Made by a program: the position numbers and the translations under genes. Below, one piece after another: positions 25,130 to 36,435 of a stretch of 64,000 bases of DNA (the stretch's first letter is position 1; the number at the start of each line of letters is the position of its first letter). The DNA is from Gigaspora margarita (Eukaryota > Glomeromycota > Glomeromycetes > Diversisporales > Gigasporaceae). The notes under the pieces were generated by a model. It was not told the origin of the DNA. It worked only from the letters and a program-made list of their open reading frames with translations, and made no database searches. The DNA is taken from NCBI GenBank assembly GCA_009809945.1, contig WTPW01000153.1:145203-209202 (forward strand), in the 5' to 3' direction.

Positions 25130-26371
25130 TCAAACTTCTCTTACGTCTTTAAATTCATTATAATCGGCCCAAGATAATTTATATTTATCATCGTCTAGTA
25201 TTTTTTTAAGGTCAGGATCGATATCAAACGAACCAATAGTTTCCTTATTAGTTTTCAAAAGATTTCTGTATTTTCTATACCAATGATTTGCACTCTGAAT
25301 ATCTTTTTGTACTCCAATACCGTTACGATAACAAAAAGCAACATTATTCATGCCATCCATATCACCCATATCGGCAGATTTCTTACAATATTCAAATGCT
25401 TTATTATAATCTTTTTCTACTCCTCTTCCGATATAATAACAATTACCAATATTGCATATTGCAGGAATATTTCCCATATTTGCAGATTTCATATAATATT
25501 TGAATGCTTCCTGATAATTTGTTTCGACTCCAATTCCATAATCATAACAAGCACCAACTACAAATGTTCCGTAAGCATCACCCATATCTGCAGCTTTTTT
25601 ACAATATTCGAAGGCTTTCTTTTCATCTTTTCTAACTCCATTTCCATGTTCATAACAATAACCAACACCGTTAATCCCATTTGCATTTCCTAATTCAGCA
25701 GTTTTCATATAATATTCAAAAGCTTTCTTCTCATCTTTTTCAACTCCGATTCCATTAAAATAACAATTACCAACATCATTAATTGCACTTGCGTTTCCTA
25801 ATTCAGCAGCTTTCATATAGTATTCAAAAGCTTTCTTCTCATCTTTTTCAACACCCATTCCATCATAATAACAACTGCCAACATTATTAATCGCATTGGC
25901 ATTTCCTAATTCAGCAGCTTTCATATAATATTCCAAAGCTTTCTTCTCATCTTTTTCAATTCCGATTCCATCTTTATAACAAAAGCCAACATCACAATTT
26001 GCAACTGCATTTCCTAATTCAGCAGCTTTCATATAATATTCAAAAGCTTTCTTCTCATCTTTTTCAACACCGATTCCATTTTTATAACAAGAACCAACAT
26101 TCAAAATTGCAGCGTTTCCTAATTCAGCAGCATTCATATAATATTCAAAAGCTTTCTTATCATCATTTACAACTCCGATTCCGTATTGATAACAAATGCC
26201 AACGCCGTTAATTGCATCAGCATTTCCTAATTCAGCAGCTTTCATATAATATTCAAAAGCTTTCTTTTCATCTTTTTCAACTCCGATTCCATGATAATAA
26301 TTATAACCGAGCCTATGAAGTTGATTAGAATCCATTTTCTTAAATATGAAAAACAATGCGCCGAAAAGCAA
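25130..26371 (-). CDS. Sel1-like repeat protein (N-terminal half of a broken Sel1-kinase gene)
   Basis: 413 codons with about ten 36-residue Sel1-like repeats (theme: GIGVEKDEKKAFEYYMKAAE then LGNA.AI..VG.CY), forming a helical solenoid used as a protein-interaction scaffold. Repeats 1-7 are nearly identical at the DNA level (108-bp period), suggesting recent internal duplication; the later ones are more diverged, and one junction is a residue short. The likely true start is Met13 (codon at 26333-26335, MDSNQLHRLG), because the 12 residues before it are hydrophobic and outside the repeats. The frame ends at TGA just where the glycine-rich loop of a kinase begins (NEFKDVREV, stop, KGGFATV), and the same frame continues into the kinase at 25087. 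Plus-strand frames across this region are shadows. Confidence 0.85.
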   Translation of the reverse strand: MLFGALFFIFKKMDSNQLHRLGYNYYHGIGVEKDEKKAFEYYMKAAELGNADAINGVGICYQYGIGVVNDDKKAFEYYMNAAELGNAAILNVGSCYKNGIGVEKDEKKAFEYYMKAAELGNAVANCDVGFCYKDGIGIEKDEKKALEYYMKAAELGNANAINNVGSCYYDGMGVEKDEKKAFEYYMKAAELGNASAINDVGNCYFNGIGVEKDEKKAFEYYMKTAELGNANGINGVGYCYEHGNGVRKDEKKAFEYCKKAADMGDAYGTFVVGACYDYGIGVETNYQEAFKYYMKSANMGNIPAICNIGNCYYIGRGVEKDYNKAFEYCKKSADMGDMDGMNNVAFCYRNGIGVQKDIQSANHWYRKYRNLLKTNKETIGSFDIDPDLKKILDDDKYKLSWADYNEFKDVREV

Positions 26372-26981
26372 ATATATAAATTAAATATGCAATTATGTTT
26401 AATATTGACAAATTAGAATTCATACAAGTAGTACCACGTAGTAAAAATATATACATGTTTACAGACATTTGTACAACCTTGTGTTTGAATTCGTTGGATT
26501 TTTCAGCATGTTTAATTAGAATACAGTAACCTGAGGTTTATATGGTGATACAACACATTGTAAGATATTTGCAGTCGGCATGTAAATTCATGGTTAAATG
26601 TATTTTGGTATTAAACCTATAAAAAAAATTGTACAAGATCCTATTTACACTTCGACTAATCGTAATCTTTTGCGATGTTCTGTTTAAAAATATTTTATTT
26701 TTTAGATATTGAGATTTTGCGTGAGTTGTGGTGTAAGGCCGTGTCTGATACTGTAAATCTACTGTTGGTAGAATGTTGTCGATCTTCAGTTTTCGGCTGC
26801 TCACATCCAATGTGCCTAAAGAGGCTATTTGAGAGCGATTCGTTTTTTCGAGTTTTCCATGGAAACTTTTGTTTCTTTATTTACTTTAAACATTATTATT
26901 ACATCTTCGGGTAGCTTATCTGACCCCTCGTTTATAGCTGACATTAAATTTAATTTGCAGATTAATTTTGTAGGTATTCTG

Positions 26982-27038
<57 letters not shown>

Positions 27039-28285
27039 CGCAACAATAACAACCTGCGTTACGGCATGTATGTACTCACAAACCAGATAGCATATAGTTA
27101 ATAGTCATATCGGTCATAAAAAAAATTCTTTAAAGCAAAGAAATTTTTCATAAACTAGTAGTAATATAAAAGAGAACAATTCTAGTACATACTAACAATT
27201 GGTTTAATGTATCAAGAAACATTTAATAAAAGTTAATAAAAAACATTAAAAAAAAAAAAGTCATGTTTTTTTATTGATCATTACATTAGTTTGCAAAATG
27301 AATTTATTCAAAAAAATCTAGCATAACAGAATCGAAAAGAGAATCTGAATACCAGAGTATGCTTCATGATAGGGGCAATCTAATTTAATTTTGATGAGAC
27401 ATGTACTTGGTGAAATATTCAATGGATTCTAGCTCCATCATGAGTACCAATTCGTATTAATAGTTTTGAAAATTAATAGGAAAGATAGGAAAGTTAATTT
27501 TAACATTACGTGAATTGATGTCAAAGTTCTCCTCCTTTAGTTCTTCTGTTTCTAGAGCTAAATACCATGCCTACATGAGTTTTTTCTTCAAAATAATACA
27601 AATCGATAATGCATACTTATACTTTAAGAAATATAATAAATATCAATTGCATTTTGTCTTTAGCAATAGAATCGATTTTAGCAACTATTGCATAATGTGT
27701 GTAACTAAAATTCTTTAGCCAAGTGTTTTTTTTTACCTTTCGAGGATATGATTTATACTTTCATAATATGCGATTTCTACATAATATTTGACTATTATTC
27801 TCTCTAAAATCACAAGAATATTTGAAAACTTCAATGCAAAAAGTTCGAAAACAATAAAAAAAAACAAAAGGACTTTCTATCACTTCCAATTAGAGCAGAT
27901 GCTCATGGCTTCATCGGATGAAATGCCATGCTCCAATATTCTTAGCTCAAATTTTTTTCAAAAAAAAATTAATATTATAAGTTAGAAATTGATATTATAG
28001 TATTTGACATCAAAAGATTTATTATAATACAGTAAATCATTTTATATAACACTCTAGGATGAAATGATTAGTGTTTACAAGGTGCTTCTAGGTTTAATAT
28101 TCTGACATTGACATGTTTAACTTGATATAATATTAAATAAGATCTGAAACACCATGAATACTAAATTTTTCAATGCGACGTTCATACTCGCTTAAAGTTA
28201 TACTCTCAAAGCACGGCATTGCTATTTTATTAAAACATTTATGTAAATAAATATACATGTAACTTATATTAACTATAAAAAAATT
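26372..28285. other. Intergenic region with a 53-base T homopolymer
   Basis: T tract at 26984-27036. Short frames on both sides (26538-26914) lack recognisable domains. 27100-28285 is AT-rich with nothing I can support. The Sel1-kinase promoter should lie just above 26371 on the minus strand. Confidence 0.5.
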
Positions 28286-29314
28286 CTAAATTTTGAATTT
28301 TTCTTCAAAGCTAAGTTGATTATCATAAATGCTTAAATAAATTAAAGTAGTATTTTTACAGAGCGCTTCTATTTGTACTTTTACTCCTTCATAACCGAGT
28401 CTATTACTACTAAGATTTAAAAATGGTAAAGTAATATTTTTGTACCCTTCTTTAAAAGTAAAAATATTGCTAGAAATAGTAAATGAGTTAAAATTGTGTT
28501 TTTGCAAAGTGCATTCGCCAATTATTTTACAGCCTCATAAGTAGGTAAATTACTAAAAGATTTAAAGTGGTATTTTACAAAAAGTTTCTGATAATAATTT
28601 TATTCCATCAAATTAATTTGATTATTACTAAGATTCAGGGAAGTTAAAGTAGTGTTCACGCAAAAAGCTTCTACTAACACTTTTACTCCTTCAGAACAAA
28701 ATTGAGATCTAAAAAGGTTAAAATAATGGTTCTACATAATCTTCTGCTATACCTTTGTTTCTTTAAGACCAAGTTGATTTATACTAAGATCCAAAGAAAT
28801 TAAAGCGATATTTTTACAAAGACCACTACTATCATAGTTATCCATTCAAAACCAATCCAATTGCTTCCAATATTCAGAGAAGTTGACCCAATATTTTTAT
28901 AAAGAGCCTCTACGATCGCTTTTATTCCTTCAAACCGAGTTGATTATAATATTATTTAAAGACTCAAAAAATTAAAGAAATATGTTTGTAAAGAGCTTTT
29001 ACAAGCACTCTTCCGCCTTCACAATTAAATTGATTCGAATCAAGATTTAAGGACGTTGACGTTGCGTTTTTATGAAGAGTCTTTGCAATCACTTTTGCTC
29101 CTTCATAGCCAAGTTGATTAACTTAAAATTTTAGGTGGATAAAGTTTTATATTTTCACAAAGAGCTATTGCCAATATTTTTGCTTTCTTAAGACCAAGTT
29201 CATAATTATAAAATTCTAATAAATTTGGCAGACATTTTTATAAAGAACATCTGCTATCACTTTTATATCTTCAAGACTAAGTTTAAGGCTAAAAAGATTT
29301 ATTGGTGCAGTCAT
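28286..29314 (-). pseudogene. Ribonuclease-inhibitor-type LRR protein, decayed
   Basis: The minus strand contains a series of about 28-residue LRRs in shifting frames. From a start at 29314 (MTAPINLFSLKLSLED) the frame soon meets a stop. Further down, readable repeats include GYEGAKVIAKTLHKN.TSTSLNL, EGVKVLVEAF followed by NTTLTSLNLSNNQ, and a last open stretch (28286-28507) with FLNLSSNRLGYEGVKV and LCKNTTLIYLS. The pattern L.L..N.LG.EG.K.L..AL..NTTL is that of RI-like/NLR-type LRRs. Many frameshifts and stops separate the units, so the gene is dead. No NACHT or other domain is visible. Confidence 0.75.
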
Positions 29315-29895
29315 AAAAAATTCACTCAATACTTTACTAATTTGTTACTAGTAAATACATTAAAGAGAAACAGTTAAAATCCTTAATTTTTTGACTTGTT
29401 CTTAACAACAACATTGTAAATAAAGAATATTCAACCGCTTCAATCACATAATCATATTGTTTAAATATGTCATACTATTTATCAATATAAGAATCTAAGA
29501 ATCATATTCTTCACTGTAAAGATAATAATCTACGATTCCTCTCTCTAAATTAGATATGTAGTATAAGATGTATACTCAAATAATGGTTTTTGATTAATAA
29601 AAATTTTTTCTTCAGCGTTCAATTACAAAAGGTATATTCTTATAAGTTTTTTATCATTGCAACGATTTAATGGTTCGCTCCATAATATTGGAACTGTATT
29701 TATACACCATTGACGGTTTACAAAAAAACATGAAAATAACGTATGTTGTAATCTTTAAGGTAATTAAATATTGTGTAAAGGCATTCATTAGGTAACACTA
29801 CCATTTTGAAAGTGCTAAAAGATAAAATTTATGCTAAATCTTCGATAATAAATGCAACTAATCATAATATCGCCACATGCATATTATTGTGAATG
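29315..29895. other. Intergenic sequence
   Basis: Upstream side of the LRR pseudogene; nothing further recognised. Confidence 0.4.
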
Positions 29896-30380
29896 TGTTG
29901 AAATACACTCGCGGATGTCGCGAAAACTGGGACTATAGTTAGGTTGGTGATGCCTAAATTATAACTATTGTCGCGGTTGGATCCATTACCCGGGATTTCG
30001 TGGTGCCGATCGGGATCCATAAGGTGGCGTGATTCGTGATTTGCATAATGCAGGAATTTGATTAAAAGTATAATTGTTAGATAGTCTAATGCGTGTAACC
30101 CGGATAATTAAATATCCGGTTGATAATCTTGTATTTAAAGAAAAGCGATTGATTAATAAAAGAGGTAGCTTTTAGCTCTAGCGATAGTTAGCAATATTAA
30201 TAGTCTTCGATCTGATTAGTTTTATATCTTTATATTTTCTAAGTGAAAAACTGTATCTGAGTGAACGTATTAGGTGGAGTACCTGAACGATACGCCAGCA
30301 GTAGTAGAATATTAGCCAAGCGAGTGAACTTTCTTAGTGGAACCCCACGAGTACACGGCAGGTTGGAAATCGCCGTGACA
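29896..30380. mobile_element. Solo-LTR-like sequence
   Basis: 485 bp starting TGTTGAAATACACTCGCGG and ending GCCGTGACA, with TG...CA ends. It has an internal TATA-rich segment (tttatatctttatatttt near 30220), an aataaa-type word (taataaaag near 30156) and a GC content above its surroundings. Flanks gaatg and ctatg do not match, so either the target duplication has decayed or the limits are off. Orientation unknown. Confidence 0.45.
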
Positions 30381-30947
30381 CTATGCATTCAGTTATGGAT
30401 TTAATTAATGTTATGATTTTACTTATTGGGTTTCGTCAACAACTATAGCTGGGACACATACCTTTTACTTATTCCTCTCATTTTTTAAAATGTTACCTTG
30501 ATCCATAATCGATTAATGCAATATTCATAAAATTTGTATTGAGTTGTTTTTCTATCCTAATATTATAAAATGAAGTGTATAAATTTGGTGAGTAGAAATT
30601 AAATTGTTGCCGTCAGTACTCAAAATTGCAAATATTTTATAAAAGATTTTCGCCTAAAGTGATTTCAAGAATCTCCCTCAATATGTTTACTAAACGATCT
30701 GACTGGCCGAAAAAATTGATCGTGATTACCCATAGCTACGTAAGTACGTAGGTCAAAAAACCTGGAGCTGCGACCACCAATTTTTTTTCATAGAGCTTCA
30801 CCTATTGGCTCGAATTTAAGATTCGTATTTTAAACGATACCGCATTAATCTTTCAATTAATCGTAAAGATTTGAACAACATCTTGATCACTGGCTAATCA
30901 CATTGAGGGGGCGCTGTTTGAGAACACCCTAAGTTAATAAATTTATA
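30381..30947. other. Intergenic sequence
   Basis: No gene seen. Confidence 0.4.
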
Positions 30948-31147
30948 CTAAACATTTAAAAATCTAGTTATGTATAATTTATTAAGATAGGAAAAAAATA
31001 AACTGCTCTTGCCTTTTGAATTTTATTAAATACAATTTACTTATAAACTAAACATTTAAAAATCTAGTTATGTATAATTTATTAAGATAGGAAACAAATA
31101 AACTGCTCTTGCCTTTTGAATTTTATTAAATACAATTTACTTATAAA
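30948..31147. repeat. 100-bp tandem duplication
   Basis: The block starting ctaaacatttaaaaatctag is repeated once with an exact 100-bp period and almost no differences (one a/c change near 31034/31094). Confidence 0.85.
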
Positions 31148-31659
31148 ATAAACATTATAAATATTTAAATATTGAAAAGTAACAAAGTTTGTAACTATTT
31201 AACAAAAATTTGAGAAGAGAAATTTGATGGTATAAAAAATAGACTAATTAATGTAATTTATTACGTATGGGCCATAATGTCCAGCCTGAACATTGTGATC
31301 ATTAAAATGATTATAAAGTCACGCCAAATCTTCTTGCATATGATTGGTTTAAAAATTTTTATTAATAATAAAAACTGCGGAAATCGGATATTTTGGTCCA
31401 TATATAAAAAAACAAATTTACCCAGACAGATTCCTTTTGTGTTTAATCAAGAAAACAAGTTAAGAAATATAACATGATATTTCTATTGCATAATAATTAT
31501 TTATGAATGAATATGTTTTCAATTCCGGCATTTGCACAACAATAATCTGTATGTTATTATAATTTTTCATTATAAAACATAAGGTATAGCTAACTATTTC
31601 CGAACTGTTTTTCCTTATATAAATGCTCTTTACTTATAAAATTTTATATGTAAAATCTA

Positions 31660-31820
31660 CAGTCAAACCTCGATTTATCACCAGCTCGTGAACCAAAACT
31701 CCTGTGATTACTAAAAGTTGCGACTATATATTATATAGTTTATAATATTTAGAGCTTAAAAATAGTGAGACTATATCACGATTGTGACTATATTATGATG
31801 ACTATAACGAAGTTTGGCTG
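31660..31820. mobile_element. TA-flanked pogo-like MITE
   Basis: Left end cagtcaaacctcgatttatc and right end (reverse complement) cagccaaacttcgttatagt, TA on each side. CAGTCAAACCTCG-type ends are typical of pogo/Tigger-like Tc1/mariner elements. No frame. Confidence 0.75.
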
Positions 31821-31929
31821 TACAATTAATTTATTATTCAAACACAACATTTATTTATATTTTGTATAACGAAGTTTGGCTGTACAATTAATTTATTATT
31901 AAAACACAACATTTATTTATATTTTGTAT
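31806..31929. repeat. 62-bp tandem duplication covering the right MITE end
   Basis: aacgaagtttggctgtacaa followed by ttaatttattatt.aaacac is repeated with a 62-bp period, duplicating the last bases of the MITE plus flanking sequence. Confidence 0.8.
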
Positions 31930-32276
31930 ATATAAAAATTTATTCTAATAGTGTCACGGGCAAAAAGTAATGCCGATCACAAATTTATACTGTGCCACAT
32001 TTCATGTGACATCCGATTTGATATAAAACCTACGTAGTAGGGTGTCCAGGATTATGCGATGCGTTTAGGTAAATTATGCGGGCGAAATGGGGTCAATTAT
32101 GCGATGGATGCGAAATAAATTTGAAATTATGCGAAGAAAATAGGCGATTATGCGATTTAATCTTAATTAGAAAAATTATCCGAATTATGCATTTTAATTT
32201 TAAATAAATTATGCAATAAATAAATTTTAAATAATTATAAGTCGATGTGATTTTTAAATCTCCAAATATTATTTAT

Positions 32277-34208
32277 TTATTCATTAAAATTTACAAAATT
32301 TAACATTTGGATTGAATTTTCTGACAAAGCATGTCTATTATCCGCTAAAATTCGTTTGTAAGCTGAAAAGCTACGTTCTACATCAACTCCTGAAACTGGT
32401 AACCAAATATATACTAATGCTATTTTACTAATATTTGGTAACAAAACCATCTTCTCACGCCAATAATTATCCAAATCAAAATTTTCACCGAATGCTTCTA
32501 ACAATCCTGAATAAATTGCCCATTCATTAATAAGCTCATTTGAAGGATTTTCTAATTCTTTAATTGCTCTATATAATGTAATATCGTGGCGTTCAATTTG
32601 TGCCTGCATATAGCGTGGGTCAAAGCAACGAGTTGCTTTGAAAATTGGAAGTGCAGAATGATTATCAACGTGTTTTTTGAATTTGTCATATGCTAATTGA
32701 AATGCTTCTTTAAAAATTACATCGTATGATGACAAATCATACTGATTAATTTGACAAAGATCAGCCATTTCATTTGATTTTGGGGGTGCTTGGCAGCCCG
32801 TACTTAAATGAGCACGTACTAACTCTAATCGATCAGCAAGAAATGGCGCGACAGGTTTATTCCGGATTTTGACAAATTCAAGATTCCTGACTAATCTATA
32901 ATAATGATAATAATAATTTAGTGAATAAATTATCATGAATAAACGAAATCTTTGCTAAAAAAAACCCCTTCGGGACTATGCCCTTTAGGGCATAGTCCCG
33001 AAAGGGTTTTTTTTAGCAAAGCTTTTACAGTATTACTTACAATTGTGCATTAAAGGTAATAAAAAAAAGAATAAACCGCAAATAAAACAAATTATCCCTA
33101 TTTTCAAAAACTTTAACCAATTTGGAAATTGCCGTACTGTCCCTACTTTCTTCAGATTCCTTAAAATAAAAATCAACTAACGATGTAAAATGGGTACAAA
33201 TCCAAAAAGCAAAATTAAACCAGGAGTTCCATCTGGTTTTTACAGGTAGTGGAGGGAGTGTAGAATCCAAATCACCTTTTAAAGAAAGAAAGGAAATCCA
33301 TCTTCGCTTTCTAGCTGGTGAATATATAAAGGTTGTTTTAATCAAACTTATAGTAGAATCGAGAAGCTTAAAGTTTTTGTAACCAATCCAAGTATCTCCT
33401 ACTAGATTAAGTATGTGCGCGAAGCAAGTGTTATGTTTAATTTGGGGCATTAAGGGCGAAAGAATATTAAAAGCAGCTAACATATATGAAGCATTATCTG
33501 TGATAAATAAAACAACATTATCAAAAGAAATTTCATAGTAGGATAAAGTTGAAATTACGAGTTGTGAAATAGTAGTTTTATTTACAGCTTGTAAATAATG
33601 AGTTCTAACCAAACTAGTTTGATCAAAATAGCTAAATAGAATGTTTACTGCCGCCCTACTGCAAGCGTCCGTTGTTTCATCGATCGTAATACAAATTTTT
33701 TTTCCAATTACCGAATTTTTAAGTTTTTCTTCTTCTTGCTGGAACAAGATCGGAAAATACTTTTCACGAATTTGGTTAGCTCCAGGAACCGCACCACCTA
33801 TTAAAAATATAAATTAATTAATTATATCGAAATAAATTATCAAATAAAAATTAATAAACATACCGTATTTACAATATTCCTGTAAAAAAGGTTGAAAATG
33901 ATGTATCTTTTCAAATGGTATATCAGCTTTGGCTAACAATTTAACAAAGTCAAGTACAAATTCTTCTCGACCGTCATAAAGCTTACAGGTAGTAAGTGTA
34001 CGTTGAGTAGATGTATTGTCTTGAGATTTTTCAAGCCCTTTTTTTTTTTTGATTTGTGGGTGGAAGACGCCAAATGATTATCTATTACTGATTTTTTTTC
34101 ATGCGAAACTGTATCTTGACAAAACCGACAAAAGAGTTTTCCTCCGTCTGCATAAAAATCCTCTTTATATTTAGGGTTTCTAACAAGCCGTCCTGTGGCT
34201 GTGACCAT
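32277..34208 (-). pseudogene. hAT transposase (BED finger, RNase H-like core, C-terminal dimerisation), frameshifted
   Basis: Exons read on the minus strand: 34208-33864, 33797-33041 and 32895-32277, with introns 33863-33798 (gtatgt...aatag) and 33040-32896 (gtaagt...tatag) that restore continuous frames, about 570 residues in all. Domains: BED-type zinc finger FCRFCQDTV...NHLASSTHK near the start; first catalytic Asp in ITIDETTD; second in FITDNAS; the CFAHILNLV and RWNSW signatures; hAT C-terminal LPVSGVDVERSFSAYKRIL. Near 34040-34051 a poly-A run on the coding strand puts the downstream frame (SQDNTSTQRTLTTCKLYDG) one base out, so exon 1 is frameshifted or the homopolymer was misread. Intron 2 carries a 72-bp hairpin. 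The start at MVTATGRL is the first Met before the finger. The enzyme would cut and paste this element. Confidence 0.85.
32950..33021. repeat. 72-bp near-perfect hairpin inside transposase intron 2
   Basis: 35-bp arms separated by 2 bases (ctttgctaaaaaaaacccct... pairing with ...agggttttttttagcaaag), with one mismatch. It lies wholly inside the 145-nt intron 32896-33040; without it the intron would be 73 nt, close to the 66 nt of the other intron. Confidence 0.85.
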
Positions 34209-34477
34209 ATTACTTTCACTTTTTTTTTTTTTAATAAAAAAAAAAAAGAAAAAAAAAGTATTGAGAAAATTTTTGCTATTCGTATCAAATTTTATCACTA
34301 TTTAAATTGATCAAAATCGTATGTCGGCGGCTAGATCAATTTAGATCTACCAATCATATTTTAGCCACATGACCTAAATGCTTTTTTTTGTTCAATTATG
34401 CGGAGCATATGCGATGCGAAAAAATGGTTAATTATGCGCATAATTTCGCATCGCATAATCCTGGACACCCTACTACG

Positions 34478-34852
34478 TAGTTATCCCACAAAAAATTTTC
34501 CGGTCACGTGACTTTGTCGTGGCGCAAACCAATTGAATTTTAGGATCAGGTGTAACGTAAAAATCGCGCTTTTTATGATTTTTCACAAAAAATCACCAAT
34601 AACTCTAAAGTTTATCTATGAAATCGTCTACTGCGCATTAACAAAAAAAATTCCTTGCAAAATTTTGGTATAAGCAGCACTCTAACCAAGCGACTAACCC
34701 AAACCCTAACTATTCGATTTATTACTTTAATTCTTTCGCTTTATTCGTTTGTTTTGATTGTTTTGATTTTCACGTTACACCTGATCTCAAAATTTGATTG
34801 GTTTGTGGCACAAAAAAACCACGTGACCGAAAAATTTTTTGTGGGATAGCTA
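34478..34852. mobile_element. MITE with ~75-bp terminal inverted repeats
   Basis: Begins tagttatcccacaaaaaatt and ends with its reverse complement (aattttttgtgggatagcta). The arms also share the tcacgtgac and ggatcaggtgtaacgt blocks. Interior related to 9492-9834 and 22131-22428. The 8-bp duplication of the hAT overlaps its first three bases. Confidence 0.75.
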
Positions 34853-34862
34853 CTACCTTCTT

Positions 34863-35262
34863 TGATATAATTGATTATATAATTAATCGTGCATAATCGA
34901 TCATGCATGCTCGGGGCTTAGCTTCGGCGGAATGATTGATAAACCATACAATCTATCGTATAATACGCATAATATGATAGCGTCGTAGATAGAGTATCAT
35001 ATGATTTTAATCGCGTAGTTTCCATAATATTCCATAATGTTAGATTAGCAATTCCCATAATATTTGTAAAGTATAAAAAGAAGGATTGTCTTATCTCTTA
35101 GAGGGAAGGAATCTTGGGATAAAGTATACAATAAACTCAGATACACAAGTCACGTTTATACTAAATCGGGTTAAATCACCAAGTCACGCCTCTGGCGAGC
35201 CGCCTTTTATCATCGTTTGCATCGTAAATTAAAGACCTGTCATTACACCCCGTAACAATAGT
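34863..35262 (+). mobile_element. Solo-LTR-like sequence with TATA box
   Basis: Ends ...cattacaccccgtaaca. Contains a TATA box (agtataaaaagaagg near 35078) and a polyadenylation-like caataaactc near 35127, in the order expected for U3-R-U5 on the plus strand. The left limit is a guess (a TG near 34863 or 34900) and no target duplication was found. Confidence 0.45.
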
Positions 35263-35304
35263 TAAATAGAAATCCGTATTAATAAAAAATAAAAAACAAC
35301 TGAA

Positions 35305-35657
35305 CTATTTCCGTGGATAGCAATGACCTCCAAAAATAAAAAATATCTTTCATAATTCAACATTTATTAATTAATAATTATGGGGTTAGTTATCGTTTGT
35401 TTTGCTTCCAGTGTTTTGACTTCATTCGGGAAGCATTAAGGCATGGGGTTCTACCAAATTATTCTTTCAGTTTTTCAGTAAAATTTGACAAGAGCATTAC
35501 CAATATAATAGAAATGATTTCTTTATTAAATAATTCAAATAAAATTTATAAAGTAGACATGTTTGCAACGTTAAATTACATAAATATAAAATTTTTATAG
35601 AAATCGAATGAGATTTTACCAATAGATTTGACCGAGATATACAATCCACGGAAATAG
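35305..35657. mobile_element. Possible MITE with short inverted ends
   Basis: ctatttccgtggata at the left and (reverse complement) ctatttccgtggatt at the right, about 350 bp apart. No target duplication clear; a 67-codon frame inside has no domain. Confidence 0.4.
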
Positions 35658-36435
35658 GATTAATCTCTGATAGTAAATATTCACGCCTTACAATTAAGTC
35701 GTGATACTTTGGTCAAATTTGGATGTGTTTGGTATCATTTCACTACCTTCTCTATTGGCTGTACTATGTAAACATGTGACGGTCCTTTTTAAAATTTGGT
35801 ATTTTTTTTATATCTTCTAGCAAAGGTTTCTAAACGACTATGCAATTAAACTTAATAAATTTATTTTATTTTAATTTTTCAGGTTTGTAAATGTGAAATA
35901 AAAAGCTTTATCGAGTTTGATCTGGTAGTATCAAGAAAACTTCATTTAAAGTTTTTTTTTTAAAAAAAAAAAACCACCGAAAATCATGCTATGATCATGA
36001 TCTTTAAAATACTAAACCAAAATTCGATGAAAATGGTTTATTTTAATTATACAAGAATGTAGAATAAAAATAAAAAAATTTTATCGAATTTGGATCGGTA
36101 GATCCAGTGTTGGAAATCTTATGTTCTCATGTTCTCATGAGAACACCACTTTTAATTTGAGAACATTTACAAAATTTAAGATGTTCTCTATTAAATTTTT
36201 TTTGAGAACATTAAGTTTGAAAAATATGTTCTCTATATAAATATATAAAGTAATAAAAATTATTTTATTAATATAGTAGTTTAAATAATTAAGTTCATAA
36301 ATATTTAATTGTTAGTTGTTGAAATAGAACACAATTTAGTGTTTTTGAATTATAGAAAGATTTTGGATAATATAATTTATTGGGTTATCCATTCCCAGTT
36401 TTGGTGTAATATAGTTGCATAGCTACATTATTCTA

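Larger units (their letters stand above)
32038..34472 (-). mobile_element. hAT transposon with transposase gene
   Basis: Ends tagggtgtccaggattatgc, then gatgcg, and its reverse complement; exact 8-bp target duplication ctacgtag (32030-32037, 34473-34480). Many internal attatgcg words near both ends. Contains a three-exon transposase on the minus strand. The element sits at the edge of the MITE at 34478-34852. Confidence 0.9.

Noticed and set aside
25283..26211. Plus-strand frames of 70-136 codons
   Set aside because: Antisense shadows of the Sel1 repeats, made open by the 108-bp period.
26825..27101. Lys-run and Phe-run frames
   Set aside because: Created by the 53-base T homopolymer.
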